From: Acidimicrobiia bacterium
GTDB taxonomy: Bacteria > Actinomycetota > Acidimicrobiia > IMCC26256 > DASPTH01
Length of the DNA stretch: 33,831 nucleotides
Direction: 5' to 3'
Assembly (NCBI GenBank): GCA_040880805.1
Contig: JBBDHW010000062.1
Coordinates: 20,111 to 53,941, forward strand
In this document: positions 15,572 to 21,963 of the stretch, in pieces
Numbering within the stretch: position 1 is the first letter of the stretch
Layout: each line of letters opens with the position of its first letter
Translations under genes and position numbers: made by a program
The notes under the pieces: model-generated
What the model saw: only the letters and a program-made list of their open reading frames with translations
Databases searched by the model: none
Told to the model about the DNA's origin: nothing

Positions 15572-17287
15572 TCAGTCGTAGATGGCTTCGACCTCGGCGC
15601 GGCCGCGCGTGACCGCGACCAGGCACGCGATCGCCGTGTCTCCACCGCCGTCGACGACCACCTGCCACAACGCACGACGCCGCCTGCGCCCATCCCCCGT
15701 TCCGGCACGGAGCCGGTCCCCCGTTCCGGCACGGAGCCGGTCCCACCAGCGCAGGTCGTGCGGCCACGGTCCCGCCCACGCGACGAGCGGTCCGCCCCCG
15801 TTCGGCAACGCCACGCACCGCAGATCGGCGGGTGCCGCCGACGGCTCGCCGCGTCCACTCACGGTGATCGCTTGCCCGTCGGCGTCGACGAGATCGGCCG
15901 GGAGCGGCGGGTCGAAGACACGCGCCGGCGACGGCCCGGGGACCGTGCCCGGCCACGGCGCTGTCGGCGCCGCTGCCTCCGTCGCCCACTCCTCGCCCCA
16001 GGGCACCCAGCGCACCCGTTCCGTGGGAGTCCGTCCCCCGACCGGAACCGCGGTGACCACCGACTCGGGCCCGAGCATCCCTTGTACCCGTGCGAGCGCA
16101 CGCGCGGCGTGGTCGCCAGCTGCGGGATCGCCGCCCCAGAAACCGAGCTGGCGCCCGGTCGCGGGCACCACCTCGTCGGGCACGAGGCACAGCTTGGTGA
16201 TGCCCCCGGTCGCGGTGAGCCAGCCCTCGAGCTGCCACCGCACCCGTGTGACGAGCGTCGCGGGGGTGAGCGAGCCGTCGTGGCGCCAGCAGCGCGCGAG
16301 CTGTTCGCCGTGCTCGGTCTCCGCTTCCACGACGACACGAGTGCACGACAACCCGAGCTCGTCGAGCCGGCCGAGCAACCGGTCGGCCAGGCCCTTCGCC
16401 GCGAACGCGGCTCGGTCGACGCGTTCCGCGGGCGGATCGAACTCGACCGTCTCGATCAACTCGGCCGGGACCCCGGCGGGAACCGACTCGTACGTGGACT
16501 CGCCGCGCGCGAGCCGGAGGGCGTGCACACCGGGAACGCCGAACCGTCCGAGGATCGACGGCTCGGGCAACTCCGCGAACGCGCCGAGCGTGCGCAGCCC
16601 GAGTCGCGCGAGAAGATCGGCGAGCTCGGCGCCACCGTCGACGTGGGGCGCGAGCACTCCCACCGACCACGGTGCGAGGAACGCGGCCGACTCACCGTGC
16701 GGCACGACGAGCGCGTCGGCCGCGCGCGCGGCGAGCCCGGCAGCAAGGTTGCCGTCGGCGATCCCGACGCGCGCGTCCACCACACCCACCTCGCGCACCG
16801 CCTCGAGTACCCGCTGCGCGAGCGCGTCGTCACCACCGAAGTAACGCGAGGGACCGCGTGTGGGGAACGAGCAACGTCCCGGCCGGTCGAGCACGAGCAG
16901 CGGCACGAGCTGTTCGACCGCGCGCACCACCGTCTCAAACGCGCGCGCGTCCGCCGCATCGTCGGCGTCGACAACGGTGAGCTCCGCACACCGCGCCTCT
17001 GCTTCACGCCGTCGCAAACCTCGCGCCACTCCTTCACGACGCGCTTCGGCCGACGCCGCTTGCACGACGAGACCACGATCGCCCAATCCATTGGGTCCCA
17101 CAACCGCCACCGGCACGTCGTGCAACTCGGGGGCGCGAGCGCGAGCCGCGACGACCGGCCAGTCGGGGCACCACAAGCAGCAGACGCGCTCCGCGCCTGC
17201 GCGCCTGCTTCCCGCTCTCGGCGCCTGCGGCGCCGGGCCGCTTGGGCCACGAGCGTCCGCCTTTCGGCGGCCGCTCTCAGACAGCAC
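15572..17287 (-). CDS. imuB: ImuB, catalytically inactive Y-family polymerase-like mutasome subunit
   Basis: A 571-aa adaptor that links DnaE2 to the sliding clamp during SOS mutagenesis. The Y-family fold is recognisable (VCCLWCPDWPVVAARA at 35-50, LRRREAEARC, then RPGRCSFPTRGPSRYFGG at 135-152). The catalytic aspartate near the N-terminus and the SxDE motif are absent, as expected for ImuB. A beta-clamp binding motif, QLGFWG, lies at 380-385. The GTG at 17287 overlaps the imuA' stop by 11 nt. It yields an unusual Ala/Arg-rich extension of about 34 residues before the conserved region, encoded by a hairpin-rich segment. Near the C-terminus an 8-residue unit (DRLRAGTG) is duplicated. Confidence 0.9.
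   Translation of the reverse strand: MLSESGRRKADARGPSGPAPQAPRAGSRRAGAERVCCLWCPDWPVVAARARAPELHDVPVAVVGPNGLGDRGLVVQAASAEARREGVARGLRRREAEARCAELTVVDADDAADARAFETVVRAVEQLVPLLVLDRPGRCSFPTRGPSRYFGGDDALAQRVLEAVREVGVVDARVGIADGNLAAGLAARAADALVVPHGESAAFLAPWSVGVLAPHVDGGAELADLLARLGLRTLGAFAELPEPSILGRFGVPGVHALRLARGESTYESVPAGVPAELIETVEFDPPAERVDRAAFAAKGLADRLLGRLDELGLSCTRVVVEAETEHGEQLARCWRHDGSLTPATLVTRVRWQLEGWLTATGGITKLCLVPDEVVPATGRQLGFWGGDPAAGDHAARALARVQGMLGPESVVTAVPVGGRTPTERVRWVPWGEEWATEAAAPTAPWPGTVPGPSPARVFDPPLPADLVDADGQAITVSGRGEPSAAPADLRCVALPNGGGPLVAWAGPWPHDLRWWDRLRAGTGDRLRAGTGDGRRRRRALWQVVVDGGGDTAIACLVAVTRGRAEVEAIYD
15694..15741. repeat. 24-bp perfect tandem duplication inside imuB
   Basis: Two identical 24-base units (15694-15717 and 15718-15741) add exactly eight residues, keeping the imuB frame. 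They lie in the variable C-terminal tail, beyond the clamp-binding motif. Confidence 0.9.
17212..17278. repeat. Hairpin-rich segment bracketed by CCGCTCTC at the imuA'-imuB junction
   Basis: An 8-bp direct repeat, CCGCTCTC, occurs at 17212-17219 and 17271-17278. Between the copies are two perfect hairpins: CGGCGCC-TGC-GGCGCCG (17219-17235) and CCGCC-TTTC-GGCGG (17257-17270). The right-hand copy overlaps the imuA' stop codon. The segment encodes most of the non-conserved N-terminal extension of ImuB. It looks like a tiny inserted repeat element, but this is inference. Confidence 0.6.
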
Positions 17288-17942
17288 GCGCGAGCTCGCC
17301 GATCCGCGGACGCGCAGCTGCGCCGCGGCCCTCGACGCGCACGTGCAGCGTGCGGCCCCTGAGGAAGCCCGCGTCGTCGAGACCCACCCACGCGGTGCTC
17401 TCGGCGCTGAGCGTGAGCGCGGCGCCGGCCTGCCACCGACCCGCCGGCGCGCACACCACGAGGATCGCCTCGCGTTCGCGGGCGCGTGCCACCAACCGGC
17501 GCGCGTCTGCCGCACCGACCCCGCGCGGTACCTCGACCAGCACGAGGCTCACGCCGTCGAGCAGGGCCGCGACCACGGTGGCCCAACGGGAGGGGGGCAC
17601 CCGCCGGACCACCGCGAACCGATCGAGCGCCACACCCGCCTCGCGCGCCGCGAGAGCACCGAGGGTGCCGTCGAGATCGACGGCGGCCGCCCACTCCCCG
17701 ACGGCCGTGACCGCGGCCGCGAGGTCGAAGGCAACCGAGGTGGACCCCGTGCCCGGACCGGCACTCTCGACGCACAGCACCGAGCCACGGATGAGCGCGC
17801 CGCCGGGGACCAGCCCGCCCAGATCGCCTGAGAGCCCTACTGCCCGGTCGCGGGCGAGGACGACGGGCCGCGACCGCCTCCCCAAATTGTCAAGGTGCTC
17901 GCGAGCCGTTGCGTCGCGTCGGGGAAGTGCGGCCAGGGCCAT
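17277..17942 (-). CDS. imuA': ImuA' (RecA-like accessory mutasome protein)
   Basis: 221 aa, a RecA-fold partner of ImuB in the actinobacterial SOS mutasome. The core region starts at GGLVPGGALIRGSVL (41-55). The position of the Walker A loop reads AGPGTGSTS and lacks the conserved lysine, so ATP hydrolysis is unlikely. The later SLVLVEVPRG strand resembles a Walker B strand. Identification rests on fold, size and its place directly before imuB. The ATG at 17942 is 15 nt from a perfect LexA box with no ribosome-binding site, so a leaderless transcript is likely. It leads an apparent operon: imuA', imuB, sulfotransferase, VOC, sulfotransferase. Confidence 0.85.
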   Translation of the reverse strand: MALAALPRRDATAREHLDNLGRRSRPVVLARDRAVGLSGDLGGLVPGGALIRGSVLCVESAGPGTGSTSVAFDLAAAVTAVGEWAAAVDLDGTLGALAAREAGVALDRFAVVRRVPPSRWATVVAALLDGVSLVLVEVPRGVGAADARRLVARAREREAILVVCAPAGRWQAGAALTLSAESTAWVGLDDAGFLRGRTLHVRVEGRGAAARPRIGELARAV

Positions 17943-17957
17943 GGACCGACGACGATA

Positions 17958-17973
17958 CCGAACATATGTTCGG
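17958..17973. promoter_or_regulatory. LexA (SOS) box of the imuA'-imuB operon
   Basis: CCGAACATATGTTCGG is a perfect 16-bp palindrome (18 bp counting the flanking A and T). It shares the core GAACATATGTTC with the dnaE2 box and ends 15 nt upstream of the imuA' ATG. Confidence 0.92.
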
Positions 17974-17991
17974 TCGTCAAGCGGACCTTCG

Positions 17992-18006
17992 CCGTTCTAA
18001 GAACGG
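17992..18006 (-). terminator. Small palindrome over the fic-gene stop codon
   Basis: CCGTTCT-A-AGAACGG is a 7+1+7 perfect inverted repeat that contains the TAG stop of the Fic gene. As RNA it could form a 5-bp stem with a 5-nt loop. It may weakly end transcription before the LexA box 18 bases further on. Confidence 0.35.
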
Positions 18007-18587
18007 GCGAACTCCATCAGCAACGTGATCTCGCCCGCGTCGGCCGATCGAAGCGCACGGAGGTACTGGTCACGGAGCTGCTCGGTCTCTACCGCAAGGC
18101 GCGCACCCCACGAGAAGGTGGGCTCGCCCAGAGCTTGCACGAGAGCGTCGGCGCAGACCCGCCCGTGGCGGCCATTGCCGTTGCGAAACGGGTGGATCCA
18201 CACCAGTCGGTGATGAAATCGAAGCGCGAGCTCGTCCGACCCGAAGGTCTCGAACTCGATCCAGGCCAGGGCATCCTTCACCAGATTGCGCACTTCGACC
18301 GCGATCTGATCAGGCTCGACTCCGACATTCGTCTCGCGCAACCGATACGTTCCCGCCCATTTCCAGACCTGCCCGAACATCGCTTCATGGAGCTGACGCA
18401 GGTAGCGGTCGTCGAGCAGCTCCTCGATCGTCGGCGACTTCCGGCGCAAGGTCGCGGCCGCGATGTTCCGCTGCTCGGCATCGTTGAGCTCACCCCGGGT
18501 CGCGATGTAGCTCGGCAAGAGGCCATCGCTGTCCTCGTCGGTGAGCTCGGAGTGACCGTCACCGATCGGGAGGAGCGGATCGCTCAT
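17997..18587 (-). CDS. Fic-domain protein, 'mobile mystery protein B' type
   Basis: 196 aa with a full Fic active site, HPFRNGNGRHGR, matching the HPFx(D/N)GNGRxxR consensus. Fic enzymes usually transfer AMP from ATP to a hydroxyl of a target protein. The N-terminal part (DGLLPSYIATRGELNDAEQ to FGQVWKWAGTYR) matches the family called mobile mystery protein B, found beside an XRE protein on mobile DNA. Its ATG overlaps the stop of the XRE gene by four bases (ATGA), so the pair is translationally coupled. I do not see an (S/T)xxxE(G/N) inhibitory helix with certainty. The role is probably toxin-like or signalling. Confidence 0.88.
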   Translation of the reverse strand: MSDPLLPIGDGHSELTDEDSDGLLPSYIATRGELNDAEQRNIAAATLRRKSPTIEELLDDRYLRQLHEAMFGQVWKWAGTYRLRETNVGVEPDQIAVEVRNLVKDALAWIEFETFGSDELALRFHHRLVWIHPFRNGNGRHGRVCADALVQALGEPTFSWGARLAVETEQLRDQYLRALRSADAGEITLLMEFARS

Positions 18588-19054
18588 CGGCGGTCCAAGG
18601 TCTCCGTCCAGAGCCCTCGGCGGTCCACCAGTTCGACGGCGAGATCCTCCACCTCATCATCGGCGGCGCTCTCACTGACTGTCTGATCTTCGAGCCTCAT
18701 GTTGTGCGCCGCTGCCGCGACGTGGACGGCCGCCTTCTTGCGGGCCTGCCGGTGAACGCTTTCGTCCAGGGTTGACCGTGGAACGAGGGCGTACACGAGA
18801 CGGCAGTCGAGGGCCTCCGCAGCGCGCTGAAGCGTGTCCAGCCTGATGGAGCCCGACACTTCGCCTCGCTCGATGGCCGGGATCCGAGACTGGCTGATCC
18901 CCATGCGGGCAGCCAGTTCCGTCGTGGACATGCCGAGCGACTCGCGGATCGCCTTGATCCAACCGCGGTGCGGGCGCGGCTCGTCGGCAAACGGACGCAG
19001 GCGACTCAAGCGAGCGTCGAGCTGGCGGCGTGCGTTGGTCGAACGGCGGGCCAT
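18584..19054 (-). CDS. XRE-family regulator, 'mobile mystery protein A' type
   Basis: 156 aa with a helix-turn-helix at about residues 31-87 (IKAIRESLGMSTTELAARMG, then SQSRIPAIERGEVSGSIRLD). The continuation RAAEALDCRLVYALVPR and a charged C-terminal tail are characteristic of mobile mystery protein A. It is expected to repress the pair, like an antitoxin, by binding the palindrome just upstream. The ATG at 19054 has no ribosome-binding site. Flanking DNA from 19060 to 19120 is markedly more AT-rich than the rest of the window, which supports acquisition by transfer. Confidence 0.87.
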   Translation of the reverse strand: MARRSTNARRQLDARLSRLRPFADEPRPHRGWIKAIRESLGMSTTELAARMGISQSRIPAIERGEVSGSIRLDTLQRAAEALDCRLVYALVPRSTLDESVHRQARKKAAVHVAAAAHNMRLEDQTVSESAADDEVEDLAVELVDRRGLWTETLDRR

Positions 19055-19062
19055 GGCCGTAC

Positions 19063-19084
19063 TCTATCATGAATACATGCTAGA
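19063..19084. promoter_or_regulatory. Probable operator of the XRE-Fic module
   Basis: An inverted repeat with arms TCTATCATG and CATGCTAGA (8 of 9 positions pair) around a 4-nt centre, in an AT-rich stretch 9 nt upstream of the XRE gene start. Position and symmetry suggest the regulator's own binding site overlapping its promoter. Confidence 0.6.
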
Positions 19085-19171
19085 TCCATAGCTCTTCTAA
19101 CATGTTTATCAGATAGGCAGCCTGGTCACTTCTCTCAGCTGCACAGCGGGCCGTGGGCACTGGACGGAGAA

Positions 19172-20008
19172 CTACAGGTCGGCGTCGCCGGGCAGCGAGA
19201 GCGCGACCCGTGCGTGGGTCCCGCCATCGGTGGCGGGGATACACACGCCCGACATGTAGGCCGACTCGTCGGACGCGAGGAAGAGCGCGAGGTTCGCGCT
19301 GTCGCGCAGCATCGGCGGCCGGTCGAGCTTGAGCGGCATCGGGGCGTTCGCCTTGTCCCAAGCGCCCGTGACCTCCTCGTACGACTTCTCGAGCGGCTCG
19401 TCCTCCGCGGCGCCGGGGAAGTTCGCCGACATCCCGTGGAACGGGCACAGCGCGTTGACCCGGATCCCGAACTGGCCGAGATCGGTGGCAAGCGCGCGCA
19501 CCAACCCGTTGGCGCCGGCCTTGGCCGCGACGTAGCTCCGGAAACCGGGGTACGCGACGAGGCCGGCGGCAGAGGTCGTGACCACGATGGTGCCGCCATC
19601 GCCCTGCTTTTGGAACTGGACCGTCGCCGCCTTCGCTCCGAGGAACACACCCGTGAGGTTGACCGCGAGCACCTTGTTCCAGTTCTCGAGCGTGGTATCC
19701 ACGAAGGACACCTGCCCGAAGCCCACCTCGGGGATGCCGGCGTTGCAGAACATCACGTCGAGACGACCGAAGGCGTCGACGGCCGTCTGCACCGCGGCGC
19801 GCATGTCGTCTTCGCTGGTGACGTCAGCCTTGGCAGCGACCGCTTCGCCACCGTTGGATCTGATCTCGTCGGCCACCGTTTTCACATGGGTGTCGACGAT
19901 GTCGGTGGCGACCACCTTCGCGCCTTCCGACGCGAACAACCGCGCCGACTCGCGACCCAGACCGTGCCCGGCACCCGTGATCAGCACAACCTTGTCCTGG
20001 AGTCGCAT
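19172..20008 (-). CDS. Short-chain dehydrogenase/reductase (SDR)
   Basis: 278 aa, a classical-type SDR using NAD(P)(H) to interconvert an alcohol and a ketone. It has the cofactor loop TGAGHGLG (11-18), Asp36 after the second strand (suggesting NAD preference), NAG (89-91), the catalytic residues Ser146, Tyr159 and Lys163, and Asn117. The ATG at 20008 follows AAAGGAAG at a good distance. An extra loop (FHGMSANFPGAAEDEPLEKSYE, here split for reading after GAAE) is present before the C-terminal region, as often seen in steroid or terpenoid SDRs. The substrate is unknown. Confidence 0.9.
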   Translation of the reverse strand: MRLQDKVVLITGAGHGLGRESARLFASEGAKVVATDIVDTHVKTVADEIRSNGGEAVAAKADVTSEDDMRAAVQTAVDAFGRLDVMFCNAGIPEVGFGQVSFVDTTLENWNKVLAVNLTGVFLGAKAATVQFQKQGDGGTIVVTTSAAGLVAYPGFRSYVAAKAGANGLVRALATDLGQFGIRVNALCPFHGMSANFPGAAEDEPLEKSYEEVTGAWDKANAPMPLKLDRPPMLRDSANLALFLASDESAYMSGVCIPATDGGTHARVALSLPGDADL

Positions 20009-20083
20009 GAGGCTTCCTTTCGTACAACCTACAACTGACACGGGACGATAGCCCCTGGCCACGCGGCGAGGGTAGGGCCCGCC

Positions 20084-20449
20084 TCAGGCTGCTGGTTCGG
20101 GCGTGGGGAGCGGTTCCACGCCGATGGCGCGCAGGTTGTCGGGTGACCAACCGGCGTCGTCGCCGTAGTACCCGAAGAGGTGCTCGATCGTCTCCACCAC
20201 CTTCGGCTCGAGCTCCGCCCACTTGTCCGGCGGCGCGGAGACCGCGACCGAGCTCGAGTACACCGTGACCGCGTCGACACCGAGATAGAACAGCCGCCGT
20301 GCGAGCACGTCGGGTGGACGACCGGCCTTCACGTTGTCGACCGACGCGTACCGTTCGATCGCCATACCGGTGATCGAGCGGTTGAGGTTGAAGATGCGCA
20401 CCGACGGCGACGCACCGTCTTGCACGGTGACGGTGATGAACTGACCCAT
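20084..20449 (-). CDS. Nfu/NifU N-terminal domain-like protein
   Basis: 121 aa matching the Nfu_N domain along its length. SPSVRIFNLNRSI corresponds to the usual NPNxLKF start, followed by DVLARRLFYLGVDAVTVYSSSVAVSA (cut here) and WAELEPKVVETIEHLF at the end. The C-terminal CxxC iron-sulfur scaffold domain of full Nfu proteins is absent, and the protein has no cysteine. A role in Fe-S assembly is therefore unproven. It sits between two hairpin-bearing spacers and appears to be its own transcription unit. Confidence 0.65.
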   Translation of the reverse strand: MGQFITVTVQDGASPSVRIFNLNRSITGMAIERYASVDNVKAGRPPDVLARRLFYLGVDAVTVYSSSVAVSAPPDKWAELEPKVVETIEHLFGYYGDDAGWSPDNLRAIGVEPLPTPEPAA

Positions 20450-20486
20450 GCTTTCCGCTCTCGTCGCCTTCCTGATGGCTCGCTCA

Positions 20487-20513
20487 CTGTGGACCGGGGT
20501 ACCCGGTCCACAG
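20487..20513 (-). terminator. 12-bp hairpin with GGGGTACCC core
   Basis: CTGTGGACCGGG-GTA-CCCGGTCCACAG is a perfect 12-bp stem with a 3-nt loop, 50 nt after the stop of the TIGR03086-family gene on the minus strand. It has no T-run. Its centre is the same as that of the hairpin at 21163-21183, and it is flanked by GCTCGCTCA. Confidence 0.6.
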
Positions 20514-20562
20514 CCGTTCGCTCGGTGCTCCGGGACGCTCCGCTCCCGCCGATCCTACGGCG

Positions 20563-21132
20563 TCAGGCTTCGCGGCCGAGCACCGCGAGGAGCCGCGTCT
20601 GGCGATCGGCGTCGGCGGGCACGTCGACCACCGTGCCGAACATCCCGCTGCCCTCCAACATCCCGAGCTGGGGCTCGATGACGGCCCAGCACGCCTCGAC
20701 CAGCGCGGGATCGAGCGCGGTGTCCTGCCCGGTCGACTTGGCGACGTCCCAACCGTGGACGAGCACGTCGAGGAAACGGTGGCCGCAGTAGACCGAGCCC
20801 GGCACCGGGCCGTACGACACCGCGCACGGCGCGTCCATCGCACCCGGGGCACGGAACGCGGCCGCGGCGCGCGCAGCCGAGGCGTCGTACGCAGTCGCGG
20901 GGTCGTCACCGAGCACGTCGCCGTCGAGCCGGTCGCCCACCGCTTCGATGGTCTTGCCCGACGCGAGCTCCTCGGCCCAGTAGTTGCCGGTGACAACGTG
21001 GTTGACGAGCTCGCGCACGGTCCACCCGTCGCACACCGATTCGTCCGCCCATTGGCCTGCGCGCACACCGGCGACCTTCCGGCGCGTGGCGTCGAGAGCC
21101 TGCGCGTGCACCTCGGGGAGATCGACGTCCAT
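20563..21132 (-). CDS. TIGR03086-family metal-binding protein (DinB/MDMPI-like)
   Basis: 189 aa of the DinB-like four-helix fold related to mycothiol-dependent maleylpyruvate isomerase. The hallmark VCDGWTVRELVNHVV (33-47) carries a metal-ligand histidine, and a second histidine cluster lies in HRFLDVLVHGWDVA. The family may be mycothiol-dependent transferases, but no activity is established for this subgroup. The ATG at 21132 is preceded by AAGGAGC at a suitable distance. Confidence 0.85.
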   Translation of the reverse strand: MDVDLPEVHAQALDATRRKVAGVRAGQWADESVCDGWTVRELVNHVVTGNYWAEELASGKTIEAVGDRLDGDVLGDDPATAYDASAARAAAAFRAPGAMDAPCAVSYGPVPGSVYCGHRFLDVLVHGWDVAKSTGQDTALDPALVEACWAVIEPQLGMLEGSGMFGTVVDVPADADRQTRLLAVLGREA

Positions 21133-21162
21133 CTGTGCTCCTTGTCTCTGATTCGCTCCCTA

Positions 21163-21183
21163 CGAGGCGGGGTACCCGCCTCG
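21163..21183 (-). terminator. 9-bp hairpin with GGGGTACCC core
   Basis: CGAGGCGGG-GTA-CCCGCCTCG is a perfect 9-bp stem 25 nt after the RNase HII stop on the minus strand, next to repeated CTCGCTCAC. It has the same centre as the hairpin at 20487. Confidence 0.6.
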
Positions 21184-21208
21184 CTCACGCTCGCTCACGA
21201 TCTCTGGG

Positions 21209-21886
21209 TCAGGTGAACAGCCTGCCAGGTGCGGGCGGGAGCCCGCGCCAGCAGAGACCCTCCATGAAGATCCACGACCGGCGATGGATCGCGCTCGGCC
21301 CGTAGCCCGCGAGCGCGGCCCTGTGCACGGGCGCGGGATAGCCGACGTTCGACTCGAAGTCGTACGGCGGGTAGTGCACCGCCTCCTCGCGCATGATCCG
21401 GTCGCGCGTCACCTTCGCGACGCACGACGCGGCGGCCACCGCGAGGCACGTCGCGTCACCTTTGATCACGGTGGTGACGCGCGCGCCGAGCCCGAGATAG
21501 TCGTGATTGCCGTCGAGCACGATGCGGTCGGGCGCGTAACCCTGCGCGTCGAGTTGCGCAAGGGCGCGGTGACCGGCCGCTCGCAGCGCGGCGGTCATAC
21601 CGAGCTCGTCGCACTCCTCGTATGACGCGTGCCCCACCCCGAACGCGACCGCCCAGACGCGGACGGCGTCGGCGGCAACCTCGCGCTCGGGGCGGCCGAG
21701 TTGTTTCGAGTCGCGGATACCGCGCACGTGCTCGGGTGCGGGAACGACCGCGGCCACGGTGACCGGTCCGGCCCACGCGCCGCGGCCCACCTCGTCGATG
21801 CCGCACACCACGCGATCGCCGGCATCCCAGAGGCGCCGCTCCAGCCGCAGTGTCGGGAACGGCTGACGGACGGCGGCGAGCGGCAC
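21209..21886 (-). CDS. rnhB: Ribonuclease HII
   Basis: 225 aa; removes ribonucleotides and RNA from RNA/DNA hybrids during replication and repair. The four acidic catalytic residues are visible: Asp31 and Glu32 in GIDEVGRG, Asp125 in VLDGNHDYL and Asp144 in IKGD. The following AAASCVAKVTRDRIM helix is the family signature. The start is a GTG at 21886. In many actinobacteria rnhB lies near rplS and lepB; that context is not seen here. Confidence 0.95.
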   Translation of the reverse strand: MPLAAVRQPFPTLRLERRLWDAGDRVVCGIDEVGRGAWAGPVTVAAVVPAPEHVRGIRDSKQLGRPEREVAADAVRVWAVAFGVGHASYEECDELGMTAALRAAGHRALAQLDAQGYAPDRIVLDGNHDYLGLGARVTTVIKGDATCLAVAAASCVAKVTRDRIMREEAVHYPPYDFESNVGYPAPVHRAALAGYGPSAIHRRSWIFMEGLCWRGLPPAPGRLFT

Positions 21887-21963
21887 GCTCGGGACGCTAC
21901 CAACCGGGCGAGCCGGCGCCGGGGAGGCGTAGGACGACGAGCGCTCGGCGATCCTCTGCTGAG

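Noticed and set aside
15758-17362. 534-codon plus-strand open frame opposite imuB
   Set aside because: High-GC antisense shadow; imuB has clear family motifs on the other strand.
17288-17515. Longer ImuB starting at 17515
   Set aside because: It would overlap imuA' by more than 230 bases with non-conserved Arg/Ser-rich sequence; GTG 17287 is the nearest reasonable start.
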